From positions 64,308,931 to 64,372,930 of the forward strand of contig OZ024869.1 of the NCBI GenBank assembly GCA_964017185.1: DNA of 64,000 bases. Reading direction: 5' to 3'. A program made the translations under genes and the position numbers. Origin of the DNA: Rugalucina vietnamica. Lineage: Eukaryota > Mollusca > Bivalvia > Lucinida > Lucinidae. The notes under the pieces are model-generated. The model had not been told where the DNA came from. It worked only from the letters and a program-made list of their open reading frames with translations, and searched no databases. Each line of letters opens with the position of its first letter. The first letter of the stretch is position 1. This document shows positions 24,373 through 36,289 of the stretch, in pieces.

Positions 24373-26261
24373 AGCCTAGGTTACATTTGCCCCGATCATC
24401 GTACGATTTTTCGGTCTGCGATTTTCTCTACGATTTTTTAGACATCGTAGGAGATCGTGGGCTACGACGTATGTGTTTACATATGTTTTTTTTGATCTGC
24501 CATTTGTCGACGTTCTCATACAAAAACGCAAGGCGATCGTGCGGTAGTCGTATGTCTCCGCAGATAGTACGTAGATATCATAGGGATCCCGTGCGTTGTC
24601 CGTACGGAGTCGATATACGTTTTGATACAAAACGCAAGGAGGCCGCACGGTAGTCGTAGGGTCTCCACAGACTGTTAGTGGATATCGTACGGAGTCCCTT
24701 GGTTTTCAGACTGATGCTTCGGTTACATTTGGCCTACGATTAGCTTGCGATGATCGTACGATGCCATTTTTTGCATTTTCCTGCGGCCTCCGCAGGGTGA
24801 CCTTACGATGTCCCTACGATTCTACGGCTTCCTACGATCTCCGTAGCCTCTACGATCTTGTAATAGTCTGCACTATTACAAATTTTAAAATCGTAAGACC
24901 GTAGCCCGTAGACACGTCGTAGGGCATCATACGGACACCGTACGGATACCCTGCGATAATCGAGCGATCACCGCACGATTTTTTATGATAATTTGGGATC
25001 AAAAATCGTACAGCGATCGTAGGGAGGCCGCAAGGGGTCATGCCTAGTAGGTTACATTTGCCCCGATCATTGTACGATTTTTCGGTCCGCGATTTCCCTA
25101 CAATTTTTAGACATCGAATGTGATCATGGGCTACGACGGAGGTGTTTACAATTCATACGGACATCGTTCGATTTCTTGTTCTAGCTTTCTTCGATGTTTT
25201 GAGTCGGAACCGTTTCGAGATCGTAGAGAAATCAAAGGGTCTCCGCACACTTTAAGTTGAAATCGTACGGAGCCCGTGCGATGTCCGTGAGGAGTCTTTA
25301 CGATTTCTTGCTGTCTCCCTACGATAGCCGTAAGATATTAGGTGTCCGTCCGTCTTTTGTGTACTACCAAACGTGTACAACCTCACAGTACAACATGGCT
25401 CCCCCCAAAGGAAAAGGCAAGCGTTCAACAAAGGAAACACCACAGCATTATACAGATGAGGAAGACGAACCTGGAGAGAAACAAGCCGCATGCACTGAAC
25501 GACAGAATCGTGCAGTTTATTCGAAGACCGGCCTTACTTCTACGATATATGTTTGTTAAGTCAAAAAATTCCGTTACCGGTTCGGAACGGGACTGATTTT
25601 TCTTCATGTGCCCCTTTAAAGACACTCGGATCACGAAATATTGTTGCTGATGGTGTTTCCGTTTAGCAGGACATACTTTTGAATTTACATAGGAAACACG
25701 CAGATAGTTTTATTTTTAATCTGCTCAGACGATCGTTTTCAATGAGGCTTGTGGCACCTATTGAAACCTAATGGTGAAATGCAACCATATCCCATAAAAA
25801 TGCACAGCAATCACAGGGCGGCCGCACGATAAACGTGCGGACGCCGTAGTATGTCCGAATGATGACCGCACGATTTCCGTACGATTTTAATAAACTTGCG
25901 ATATAACCGTACGGATGCCGTATGATCACCCTAAAGGTCTACGATTATCATACTATTTTAGTCCCAAAATTATCATAAAACTGTGCGGCGACCGCACGAT
26001 CATCGCAGGGTTTCCGTAAGGCGCCCGCCCGATGATGCTACCTACGACGTGTCTACGGGCTACGGTCTTACGATTTTTAAAATTTGTAACAGTGCAGACT
26101 ACTACAAAATCGTAGAGGCTACGGAGATCGCAGGAGGCCGTAGGAAGCCGTAGAATCGTAGGGGCATCGTAGGGTCACCCTGCAGAGACCGCACGAAAAT
26201 GCAAAAAATGGCATCGTACGACTCATCGAAAGTTAATCGTAGGGCAAATGTAACCTAGGCT
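24373..26261. mobile_element. Harbinger-type element mosaic with TAA target duplication (1.89 kb)
   Basis: The outer ends AGCCTAGGTTACATTTGCCC and GGGCAAATGTAACCTAGGCT are flanked by TAA at 24370-24372 and 26262-26264. The paralogous empty site at about 11526-11535 has a single TAA (TTTCTAACCGTTG). Inside, a right-type end appears inverted at 24714 and a left-type end at 25041. The region is therefore three pieces: a left half, an inverted right half and a complete 1.22-kb copy. The interior consists of degenerate CGTACGATTTCC / ATCGTAGGG motifs plus a small coding remnant at 25395. Confidence 0.8.
25395..25559 (+). pseudogene. Coding remnant inside the Harbinger-type element
   Basis: The ATG opens a 54-residue frame starting MAPPKGKGKRSTKETPQHYT and continuing with an acidic DEEDEPGEKQ stretch. 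Its composition is unlike the surrounding motif arrays. The basic-then-acidic start would fit the N-terminus of an accessory DNA-binding protein of such transposons, but I cannot match a domain. It is only a fragment. Confidence 0.35.
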
Positions 26262-26384
26262 TAAACGTTGTTCTTACATACAGGGTGTATTGTCCACCTA
26301 TTTTTGATATGATTAATACATGTATAACATCCATGTATTTAATGTGTCTCTGTTCAACGTATTGAAAAAGATTTAAACATAACT

Positions 26385-26435
26385 GTTGACTGGGACGTAA
26401 AGCAACTGTTCAAACGTCAAACAAACTGTGACGGT
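26385..26435 (+). mobile_element. SINE 3' tail fragment
   Basis: CTGTTGACTGGGACGTAAAG followed by CAAACGTCAAACAAAC matches the tails at 37240-37288 and 13265-13300. No body is attached. Confidence 0.55.
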
Positions 26436-26451
26436 GAGAAGAAAAAAAAAA

Positions 26452-26802
26452 TATAATCAAAATCGGTAATTTGTGATATTAGAAAGTGTTGCATGTAAAA
26501 CGCAGTAAACCAGCCTTAGTGGTTGAGCATCCTTTTCCACCGACACCAGGCTTTTTGCTGGCTCGGCTACACGTTACCTTTGGTGGCAGTGGTGTGATAA
26601 TGACAACTGCCAGACTGACGGAGTTGTTTTACCCATGTAGTTCCCAGGCCAAGAATAGGGGCGTCTTCTCGGAGGGGGAAGTAATGTAACGGTGTGCTTT
26701 AAGTATGCAAATTACAAACTCGATAGAAACGTTAGAATGTGTTCTATATGTAGCACATGTCTTTCCACCGACGGGGTTTAGCTGTCTTGGCTACACATTA
26801 CA
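26452..26802 (+). mobile_element. TRIM retroelement, plus orientation
   Basis: The left LTR is 5'-truncated and ends CACGTTACC at 26578. A diverged primer binding site TTTGGTGGCAGTGGTGTGA (26579-26597) follows, then an internal part with AACTGCCAGA and ACCCATGTAGTTCCCAGGCC, then the polypurine tract GGAGGGGGAAG before TGTAACGG. The right LTR 26685-26802 ends CACATTACA and carries an internal deletion. Same family as 39691-40199. Confidence 0.82.
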
Positions 26803-27144
26803 AAACAACAATCAAAATGTGATGGCCTTAGTCGAAAATCATTTCGTAATGGACAGTCCACAACGCTAATACGGTGGCAGCGGAAAGAAAAGCAAATCAC
26901 ACTACAGCTCCCATCATGCAGAGCTAGACCATCAGCTGTGCATTTTTAAATTGGCGGTTCCTTCCCAAGAGAAACGTGTTGGTAATAAAGCCAGTAGTAA
27001 TATGATTGTCTATGATATAAATGCAAAAGCCATTTTGATGTACGATAAACTGACATCAATTATGCATCCTTTTACAAGGCTATGCTTCATTCATTTCGCT
27101 ATTCTGAAACGGATACAGACTTTACACTGCTCAACATATTTTTC

Positions 27145-27185
27145 AAAAAAAAAAAAAAAAAAAAAAAAACAAAAAAAAAAAAAAA
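27145..27185. repeat. Poly-A tract with one C
   Basis: Twenty-five A, a C, then fifteen A. It interrupts plain AT-rich sequence. Confidence 0.95.
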
Positions 27186-27756
27186 CATTCCACTTTTTTT
27201 CAATCTACCGTAATGTAAAGTATCGCTAATTTTAGACAATCCACAAAGAGCAGGATATCGTTGGAAAAAGTTGCTCGAAATTACTGAATTCATTCACAAT
27301 TTAAAATATTTTAATATACTTTATATTAAATACTTTAATATATCGAACATTTGATGCATTTTTCAACAATTTCGAACTCATGACATTTATTCTGAAATCC
27401 CAAGACTCAACAAAAATTTGTCACCAGTGTAAAGCTTCTGTGAAAGTCAGTCAACCATGAATGCCGGTAAATGCTGACGCCGTCACATTTAAGTTTCGCG
27501 GTCGCGAAATTGGTACGCTTCATCACATTTTGAAAAAAAAAAAAATCTTTTATCAGATAAATTCAAATTTGCAAGGCATTTACAGTATAAACTGTGTGCG
27601 ATCATTAATTTCAAGGCACTAGGAAACTTTTCTCCCAAAGAAGCCGATATTCTGGTTCTTGGCGGATTGCCTTATAATGTTGGCCAAAGTCATGGCACAT
27701 GTAGATACTAGTTAGAATGTTTAAGACAAACTGTGGGAGATGGAAAATGCATCAGG
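27186..27756. other. No gene or repeat recognised
   Basis: AT-rich; ATTTTAATATACTTTATATTAAATACTTTAATATAT at 27305-27345 is a low-complexity, partly palindromic stretch. Confidence 0.45.
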
Positions 27757-28005
27757 TAAACATGTCCGTGCAATGAATACCCCTTTCAACCCCAGTTTTA
27801 TATAGAAAACCTGGGGTTTGCAGGGGTAAACATATTTTTCTTATTTTTGCTCCAAAACATAGATTGTGGGTACTCGTTAGAACCGCCTCTAACGTGTAGC
27901 CACAATCTATGTTTTTAACAAAAATAAGAAGAATATCAAATTTTTCAGCTGAAAATTTTCAATTTTTAAAGCTTAAAGAATATCTGTTTATTGCACGGGC
28001 AAGTT
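27757..28005. mobile_element. MITE family N, copy 1 (~250 bp)
   Basis: The ends AAACATGTCCGTGCAAT and (inverted) AACTTGCCCGTGCAATAAAC bracket the element. The centre folds on itself: CAAAACATAGATTGTGGGTA is mirrored by AGCCACAATCTATGTTTT. No coding capacity. Confidence 0.75.
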
Positions 28006-28915
28006 AACGTAATGGTAAATTTGAATAATAATCTTTTCCGAATGCTTTTTATGGAGTTATTTTATGAAACAGTGATATTCTTTAATCTCGAAAAAAGCCC
28101 CGAGCAAAGATTAACTGTTCTTATATCTATTTAAATACAATACAAATACAAGTAAAAATATGTACATTTTCCTCAACCCTTTTACTGAGTCAAAGCTGTA
28201 TCATATGTTTAAAAAGTTGAAACATTTTGCAAAATACATTTCCCGTCTCGATTGTTTTAAGGAATTCGTAACGAACATTTTAGTCATGAAGACCCGCACT
28301 GGGCATTATGGCCCGAGCATGTAGTCTCAGTATTGTTTTTGTTAGAACATTCATGTGTGCTCGAAATGAAAAGGCTCCAACTCAGGGAATGCCTTGGTCG
28401 AGAATGAAAAATGAGCATACGAAAAAGCTGTGCTATGTTAAATCTTATCTGACATTTATGGTTTGAATTATAAGATATACTATATAAGTAGTAAACCGTT
28501 ACGTACACGTACGTATATTCAGTAAAGTCAAAATTTTAGTCATGTTTCTTTGGAAAATATCACAAAAATCTATTAATAGATCAGGGGAAACAACTGTGGA
28601 ATTTCGAGCCAAAGTCGAAAATCGTTTATTTTAAAGAACATTTGAACTTTAAAGGAAAGGCATATTTTTTCCAGAAGATCTTTGCTACCGCTAAAGAAAC
28701 ATAACAAGAAATCATACAATTATCACCAAAAAATGCAGTTCGAAATAAGTTTAAATGCGATCAATGCTAAGCTGTCACGAAGTGGAGCGAGGTCACCCGA
28801 TTTAGCCAGCTGATCTAAGAACCAAAGTTAGCTAATCATTTCTGTTCGCTACTTAAGCCGCTTACATGGAAAGTAAGTGTAAACCGAGACGTTTCCAGCA
28901 GTGCATTTTCATTAC
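28006..28915. other. No gene recognised; short repeated motif near 28780
   Basis: CACGAAGTGGAGCGAGGTCA..TTAGCCAGCTGATCTAA at 28776-28818 recurs at 62881-62919. The rest is AT-rich with chance frames. Confidence 0.45.
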
Positions 28916-28916
28916 G

Positions 28917-29146
28917 AAAACGTGCCTATGCAATATATGGAAATTTTGTTTGCTTGTGAAAATGAAAACTTTGAGTGGAAAAACTTGATATTTTTTTCTT
29001 ATTTTTGCTCGGCGAGGCAGTTCTAAAGAGTACCAACAATCTATGTTTTGGAGCAAAATAAGAAAAATAGGTATACCCCTGCATACCCCAGTTTTACTAT
29101 ATAAAAGTGGGGTATAAGGGGGTATTTATTGCATGGACATGTTTTC
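28917..29146. mobile_element. MITE family N, copy 2, inverted
   Basis: Ends AAAACGTGCCTATGCAATAT and ATTGCATGGACATGTTTT; contains ACAATCTATGTTTTGGAGCA as in copy 1. Confidence 0.7.
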
Positions 29147-29639
29147 CTAATGAAAATTCAAATTATCTGCTCTTAGTTTTTATTTTCATTATCTTTAATC
29201 GGACTATAAATGACTTTCATTGAAATGCATATTTATAAATCTCTTTGGAATTATGTCATTCTTGAAGTCATGATAACATCCAAATACTGACACAAACAAT
29301 ATTTCATTGTCATTAAGAATATCAATTATGAATACAAAGCACACCATTAATCCCATGGTACCACCTAAAGGCTGATTGCATGGGAATCATAGAAATAAAA
29401 GATGGTTATGCTTTAACACCATCCCACGATTTTGTTTCGGTACAAATCAAAAGGCTTTTTAAAAATTGTTTATAGAAAAGTATGATAATTTTAACTGTGT
29501 ATCATGTTTTGTTTCTCCCAGTGGCTCGAAAAATAGGACATCATAATGTTTTAACAGCATGCAATACATGTTATTTCGTTCCACATATATATGCGTTTGC
29601 ACTTTAATTATAGAAATAAAACATCAAATAACGTTTTCA

Positions 29640-29790
29640 AATTAAATACATACACCACCGAGGCGGTTCTAACGTAAACCCACAATTTATGTTTTGTATC
29701 AAAAATAAGAAAAATAAGCATACTCCTGTAACCACTAGTTTTACGACAAAAAAGTGGGCTGTGAGGGGGTATACATTTCATGGACTTGAT
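29640..29790. mobile_element. MITE family N, inverted partial copy
   Basis: GAGGCGGTTCTAACGTAAAC, CCACAATTTATGTTTTG and GGGGGTATACATTTCATGG correspond to the second half of copies 1 and 3, inverted. Confidence 0.55.
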
Positions 29791-29837
29791 AACATACTGT
29801 GTTTGTCTATGAAAGTTTACGTTGAGAGATCCAACAG

Positions 29838-30096
29838 GAAAACATGTCCGTGTAATGTATACCCCCTTGAACCCCACTTTTATATAACAAAATTGAGGTA
29901 TGCAGGGGTATACCTATTTCTCTCATTTTCGCTCCAAAAGAGAGATTTTGGGTACTTGTTAGAACCGCCTGTTAGAACCGAGTGTACCCACAATCCATGC
30001 TTTGAGCAAAAGTAAGAAAAATATCAAGATTTTTCTGATGAAATTTTAAAATTTTACAACTGAAAAAAATCACTGTATTTTGCATAGGCAAGTTTT
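29838..30096. mobile_element. MITE family N, copy 3
   Basis: AAACATGTCCGTGTAATGTA to TGCATAGGCAAGTTTT, with the same internal fold as copy 1. Confidence 0.7.
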
Positions 30097-30690
30097 CGCA
30101 ATGTTTCTGGCGAATTCCTACAGGCAGATTGTGTAAACATAAATACAACCCCTGGGAATGGCATTATCGTTCCTTTCGCCAATGAATGTTATTCAAATAA
30201 TATTCTTTTCTATTTTTGGTATTTTCGAAAGATGATAATGGATTGCTCCTTTCTGTTATCCGTTTATACGAGGCAAATCTGTGGCTTTGAGAAAACGAAA
30301 TGCGTTCCCTTGTTTCTTGTAATTGAATCTAAGACGTTATCAAGTTTTCGTCTGTTGTTGATAGTGTAAATTCGATCAAGTTTAACTGATTGCTTGGAAA
30401 GTAGAACGAGTGATAGCACTATGCTTTACATCCGTCCCATAAAGAACAAAATGTACGACCATACGGGATATTACTAAAATTGGAAATAAGTAAACCGCAT
30501 AATTAATACTATTACAAAGCTGTTAATCACGAAGTGAACATATGGGTCTTTCCCAAACGCTAGCCATCGACTTTCTAGTCTGACCTCAATATCAGTTTGC
30601 GTTTAGATTATCACTGAGATGAAGACAACGTCGAAATTGACCTCAACTCTGCGCATCATCATACGTTTAATGACTATTTTCGAGCTATTA

Positions 30691-31580
30691 ACGAGCTGTT
30701 AAGGGTATGCGCTGCCAATGAAAAACTATTCAACTTTTTTCTCTAACAGTTCTTTTTGGTTTATAAAATATAAAACAAGAGGTTTGGAAACAAAATCTCT
30801 TTACTGAGAACTAAAATTGTCAGAAAAATTGCAGAAAATGGTGTGAAAAGTGAAGTTCCTTAGATTGATAATTTTCATAGCTCGTTCGATGTGCACTTTG
30901 TCTATCAATGCTTACCCAAATATAAAATATTAGAGAAATATCTGCAACCATTTAGGAAATATTCAACAAAATAAAAAACGGAAGTTAAAAAATGTCAATT
31001 TCTAGCAGCGAACATCCTTAAATGAAATAGTTTATTATTACACAAGTAACAGAAACGTTTGACGTAAGTATGAACTGAAATAGAAATTTATAATTTAGTA
31101 GCACCCAATATGATCATAAAATTCCACAATTAACACATTTTATGTTTCTTTTTTAATTATTTTAAATCTAATTTTGTAAAGTTGGTTCTGTCACTAAGGA
31201 ACAGAGGGCATTAAGAAAGAATGGCGCTTTCAGTAAAACACGTTTGCAGATCGAAGATTGGTATAATAGTAGAATCACTTGCCAGGTGTCCGGACGCGGT
31301 AACGTTTTATAATATAAACAGAGGGCATCTACTTGCATTAGACGTTGCCCAGTGTCAGGTCAAGCTCATGATTGTGCATGTATTGCTTTTTTCCCGTTTC
31401 ATTTATTAGCTTTCGATGCATATTCACTTGTTTTGGATTGTTATAAAATATTATATGTAGGTACAGAAAGACCAGACATTTGTACAAATTTTGGAATCCC
31501 AGTTCAGACACCAGGCCGGAGAGAAATAAACGATACTACTTTATTGTTAACAAGAGGTATGAAGATCAAGATGTCAAACT
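30691..31580. other. No gene or repeat recognised
   Basis: AT-rich; frames of 62 and 91 residues around 31221-31627 have no splice context or protein-like motif. Confidence 0.45.
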
Positions 31581-31624
31581 CTCTTTTAGCAAGGCAGCCA
31601 CGTGGCAGTACCAACCAAAAATGT
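31581..31624. repeat. Single unit related to the 55-bp minisatellite
   Basis: CTCTTTTAGCAAGGCAGCCACGTGGCAGTACCAACCAAAA aligns with one unit of 3080-4584. It lies at the equivalent place in the second copy of duplication A. Confidence 0.65.
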
Positions 31625-31684
31625 TGAAACACAACTGAGATACAGAACAGACAAACGAAGCAAAAACAATGAAACCGTCATGGA

Positions 31685-32115
31685 ACGATCAGCAAAGAAT
31701 ACAATATAATTGTTAGATCCTTTGGAAGCAGTAAAAACATTCAAAGAGAGCAGGTGGGCCATCTTGTACAATTTCGGGTAATGAACCTTCGTCAGTGACC
31801 CTTTACAAAACTGGCAGCGAAAGCCAGACATTCATGATTGCTGCAATTTCTAGAATTTACACAAGTATAGTCTAAATCAAAGACTAATATTCCAAAAGAG
31901 GCCAAACATTCAAAATTCCGTTAAGATGGTGATTCTTAACATACAATATATTTGAAATACTCCAAATATTTCACTGATCTCAAAGGATCCAAAGAAAGAT
32001 ATAATCTGCACTATGGATGATGTACGGGGAGACTTTTTAGGGCCGCCACACGGCACAACACCAGCTGCAGTAATAGCAAATAAAATATAATTGTAAGATC
32101 CTTTGAAACCGCTAG
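31685..32115 (-). repeat. 380-bp repeat family, inverted
   Basis: The reverse complement gives a full monomer with GCAGCTGGTGTTGTGCCGTG, plus the end of a second monomer (TTTACTGCTTCCAAAGGATC) on each side, so it is head to tail here too. Confidence 0.8.
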
Positions 32116-32319
32116 AGGAACGAAATCGACTCGGAACAATACTTAATTCTATGCAATCCATGAGAAGTAAAAAAAAAAAATAAAGAAATTACTGAATCCT
32201 GTGTGTCAGTGTGTTCTGCAGAATTAATTGCTGACTGTCACGAGCAATTTTTGAAAACGCTACATCATTGCCATGATAAAATACCAAATTATATACATTG
32301 TATGTTTTATTTCAACATT

Positions 32320-32530
32320 TTATTGGGCCAAATGGAACGCATTTAAAAACGTTATTAGATATTTCATTCGGAACAAAACATACGAAAGCTATTAAGATTG
32401 AAAGAATATTGCAATTTAAAAAAATAATTTCCACTAATACAAACGCTTCTTGTAGGTGGAGATAACATTTTCACTGCATTTTGCAGAAATAGCTAAAATG
32501 ATTTTCAAAACAATGGAAACTGCGTTGAAA
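32320..32530. repeat. Segmental duplication A, second copy (right part)
   Basis: Matches 4590-4800 in the same orientation. Confidence 0.65.
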
Positions 32531-32631
32531 TGCAGCACCACATGAGTCTGGTATTACTTTGCTTTGAGTGACGATCTTCTCCTCATACGTTTTCAGTGGG
32601 CTTGTCTGATCTGAAGGGAGAACATTAGAAG

Positions 32632-34178
32632 CAGTCACATGACATAACACCGGCCGTTGAAAACATTTAGACTTAACTACAGTCACACGACATAACACCG
32701 GCCGTTAAAGAAATTTAGACTTAACTACAGTCACATGACATAACACCGGCCGTTAAAGAAATTTAGACTTAACTATAGTCACACGACATAACACAGACCG
32801 TTAAATAAATTTAGACTTAACTTCAGTCACACGACATAACACAGACCGTTAAATAAATTTACACTTAACTACAGTCACACGACATAACACAGACCGTTAA
32901 AGAAATTTAGACTTAACTACAGTCACACGACATAACACAGACCGTTTAAGAAATTTAGACTTAACTACAGTCAGACAACATAACACAGACCGTTAAAGAA
33001 ATTTAGACTTAACTATAGTCACACGACATAACACAGACCGTTAAAGAAATTTAGACTTAACTACAGTCACGCGACATAACACCGGCCGTTAAAGAAATTT
33101 AGACTTAACTACAGTCACACGACATAACACAGGCCGTTAAAGAAATTTAGACTTAACTACAGTCACACGACATAACACAGGCCGTTAAAGAAATTTAGAC
33201 TTAACTACAGTCACACGACATAACACAGGCCGTTAAAGAAATTTAGACTTAACTACAGTCACACGACATAACACAGGCCGTTAAAGAAATTTAGATTTAA
33301 CTACAGTCACACGACATAACACCGACCGTTAAAGAAATTTAGACTTAACTACATTCACACAACATAACACAGGCCGTTAAAGAAATTTAGACTTAACTAC
33401 AGTCACACGATATAACACCGGCCGTTAAAGAAATTTAGACTTAACTACAGTCACACGACATAACACCGGCCGTTAAAGAAATTTAGACTTTAACTACAGT
33501 CACACGACATAACACCGGCCGTTAAAGAAATTTAGACTTAACTACAGTCACACGACATACCACAGGCCGTTAAAGAAATTTAGACTTAACTACAGTCACA
33601 CGACATAACACCGGCCGTTAAAGAAATTTAGACTTAACTACAGTCACACGACATAACACCGGCCGTTAAAGAAATTTAGACTTAACTACAGTCACACGAC
33701 ATAACACCGGCCGTTAAAGAAATTTAGACTTAATTACAGTCACACGACATAACACCAGCCATTAAAGAAATTTAGACTTAACTACAGTCACACGACATAA
33801 CACAGGCCGTTAAAGAAATTTAGACTTAACTACAGTCACACGACATAACACCGGCCGTTAAAGAAATTTAGACTTAACTACAGTCACATGACATAACACG
33901 GGCCGTTAAAGAAATTTAGACTTAACTACAGTCACACGACATAACACGGGCCGTTAAAGAAATTTAGACTTAACTACAGTCACACGACATAACACGGGCC
34001 GTTAAAGAAATTTAGACTTAACTACAGTCACATGACATAACACGGGCCGTTAAAGAAATTTAGACTTAACTACAGTCACACGACATAACACAGGCCGTTA
34101 AAGAAATGTAGACTCAATTATTATTACACAACATAACAACGACCGTTAAATAAAGTTAGACTTAACTACAGTCACACA
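32632..34178. repeat. 48-bp minisatellite, about 32 copies
   Basis: The unit is ACGACATAACACCGGCCGTT then AAAGAAATTTAGACTTAACT then ACAGTCAC, 48 bp. Variants at one position (CCGGCCG, CAGGCCG, CAGACCG, CGGGCCG) cluster along the array: CAGACCG near 32790-33050, CGGGCCG near 33890-34060. Stops occur in every unit, so it is non-coding. Confidence 0.97.
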
Positions 34179-34352
34179 AAAACAAATTGCCATACTGTAT
34201 GATATGATAAAACGAGAGATCCCCTGGAAATTATAAGAAAGCCCACATTGCGCAATACCGTGTCAAGAACCTTTACAAACTGGTAAAGAATTTCAGGCAA
34301 CTTACCAATTTCATTTTTACGCACTGTCAAATGATATTAAATTATCAGTAGC

Positions 34353-34355
<3 letters not shown>

Positions 34356-34407
<52 letters not shown>
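34356..34407. repeat. (GA)n microsatellite, ~26 repeats
   Basis: Pure GA run. Confidence 0.97.
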
Positions 34408-34413
<6 letters not shown>

Positions 34414-35654
34414 ATATGCCTGTATCACATCGAACTGGAACTTTGTATTCCACCAGTCGTGCCTCTTAATACAATTTTCAATCGACCTGCCTTATGTATA
34501 GTACAATGCCATTAGAAAGCGGAAATTAAGACTACCATCGATGTCAATATGGGCTGTTAGGGTATTTCAAGGTGATCGAGAGTGGTCATTAACACAATTG
34601 TCAGAAGTGCGAGCACTACTGGAAAAATAACTATGTTTACCATAACTTGTCCGACTGTAAAGTTTTGCGCATTACCTGCATCTTTATTGTCATTAAGATA
34701 ACATTAGACAATTTGCCATGCCTACCGACCCTATTTTGTTTTATTGGTGAAGGAGATTGTGATTTAAAACAGTTATACATGTAAATGCAAAAATGGTGTT
34801 AGAAAATACTTTTTGCTGGTTTCTTTTTGTTTGAAACGTCATGACATGTGTTTCTGGTACCCGAGATGATCTCATTTGCTTTTCTGAACCGTTTTCAGAA
34901 AGAAAAAAAAATACGATCTGGCGACCCTATCTCATAATAGGCATGGTTTTGCTGTGATTTATCTTCATGTTTTCCGTTTTTATTCTGTCTACCTCTTTGT
35001 TGAACTCGTCACATTTGTAATTAATTTATGCTAGCTGGATCGCTACCTTGATGGGAAAGAGCTAGTCGTCTTGGTCTTTATGCATGTTGTACCATTTATA
35101 TCAGATTATTTGTAGTACTTCTCTGGGTTTAGGATTTAAAATTAGGTTGTACAGTCTCTGTGCCTTTTGGTTTCGCCATGTTATATTCACAGCATTTTGC
35201 GTACTTCCGTTGGTCAGTGGACTCAATAAGGTCAATCATCTAGCCTATCCTTGGATGGCTTTTCTCGCTTAAATTACATACATGTGGACGTATGTCCGGA
35301 AGCAGTTGGCATGAATAGTTCGTGTCTCATGCAAGTTAAGTGTATTGAGTGAAATGGTGTATAATAATTACAGAAATCGGGATGAAATTGCATGTTGTAA
35401 GCTAAAACCTGTTATTTTTCACTTGCTACTGAAATGCCCAGAAGATAGTGACAGACCTAATGACATACACTAATTTCTACATGCCAACACGCTTGTGCAG
35501 TCAATGGATTTGTTTCGGCTTGAATGGAGATTTCCTAACATGCACACAGAATTTGATTTAATGCTGACCTTAGAAGACAAAAAGTAAGATGTTTGGATAA
35601 AACATGTATCGAACTCAGACTGGTTGAACTATCAACGCCTTGTCAGTATGATTT
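34408..35654. other. No gene or repeat recognised
   Basis: Plain AT-rich sequence; a 62-residue frame at 35084 has no supporting features. Confidence 0.45.
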
Positions 35655-35878
35655 GAGCCTGTGCGTGAGAAAGCCAACAATTTGGGTTTCCGACAAGGTG
35701 TGACACAAACTGGTCTGTGCAGCCACAGAGGATGGCAAGAAGCTTGAAATTTCGGATTTAAGAAGAAGATGAATAGTAATATCAGTGTAGCGAAAACAAA
35801 GGCGCTGATCAGCTTCACAGTAGATCTGCACCTTTGTTTTTGCATAGGTAAACATCCCGTTTTCTCATGACGCGGCTC
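35655..35878. mobile_element. Hairpin MITE family M, copy 3
   Basis: GAGCCTGTGCGTGAGAAAGC to CATGACGCGGCTC. The central palindrome is eroded on its right arm, which shortens the element to 224 bp. Confidence 0.8.
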
Positions 35879-36050
35879 ATGTTCTTCAGTATGTTTGAGA
35901 TTCGATGTCAAAGGATCACAGCGCCTTGCTAATGCGGATTGAGCATCCCGACGCAAACAGGCACTGTCATGACATAACCGAAAAATTGTAGAAAATGCCG
36001 AAAACCAAACATACATGTTTATCTGTATGCCTGTTAAGTCTGGCCTTTGG

Positions 36051-36289
36051 CGGCCCCCGTGGCCGAGCGAGTTAGACCGTTGTTTCTTAATCACTCGATC
36101 ATCTCATCCATGTGTCTGGTGTGGGTTGGAGCCCCGCTCTGGCCACATGTGAGACAAGCCAAGTTCTGCTTGCGGGTGTGTCAGGTGTTCTTCTCGAGGT
36201 TCTCCCGTTTTCGGCCCACCTACTGATTGGCCCGTCTCATATGAACTGAAATAATCTTGAAAGGGACGTAAAACTGAATTAAAAAAAAG
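36051..36289 (+). mobile_element. tRNA-derived SINE (second type)
   Basis: CCCCGTGGCCGAGCGAGTTA is an A box like those of leucine tRNAs. GGTTGGAGCCCCGCTC follows as a degenerate B box, and the 3' end GAAAGGGACGTAAAACTGAA leads into a run of A. About 239 bp. A 159-residue minus-strand frame crossing it and the adjacent MITE is an artefact. Confidence 0.75.

Larger units (their letters stand above)
21160..26300 (+). repeat. Segmental duplication C, second copy, with two large insertions
   Basis: Blocks 21160-21500, 23875-24370 and 26262-26300 match 10260-11035, 11040-11140/11440-11520 and 11521-11560. The intervening pieces, 21501-23859 and 24373-26261, are absent from the first copy and are mobile elements. 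Confidence 0.7.
29155..30690. repeat. Segmental duplication A, second copy (left part)
   Basis: 29155-29610 and 30105-30690 match 218-640 and 2395-3010. The middle holds MITE N copies rather than the Harbinger-type MITE. Confidence 0.7.

Noticed and set aside
24276-24653. Overlapping frames of 90-125 residues on both strands
   Set aside because: They are translations of the CG-rich motif arrays in the Harbinger-type element.
32632-34178. Regular 48-bp repeats considered as a CRISPR array
   Set aside because: Units are contiguous without unique spacers, no cas genes, and the setting is an animal genome.
35615-36094. 159-residue minus-strand frame
   Set aside because: It spans a hairpin MITE and the head of a SINE; no start context, splice site or protein-like composition.
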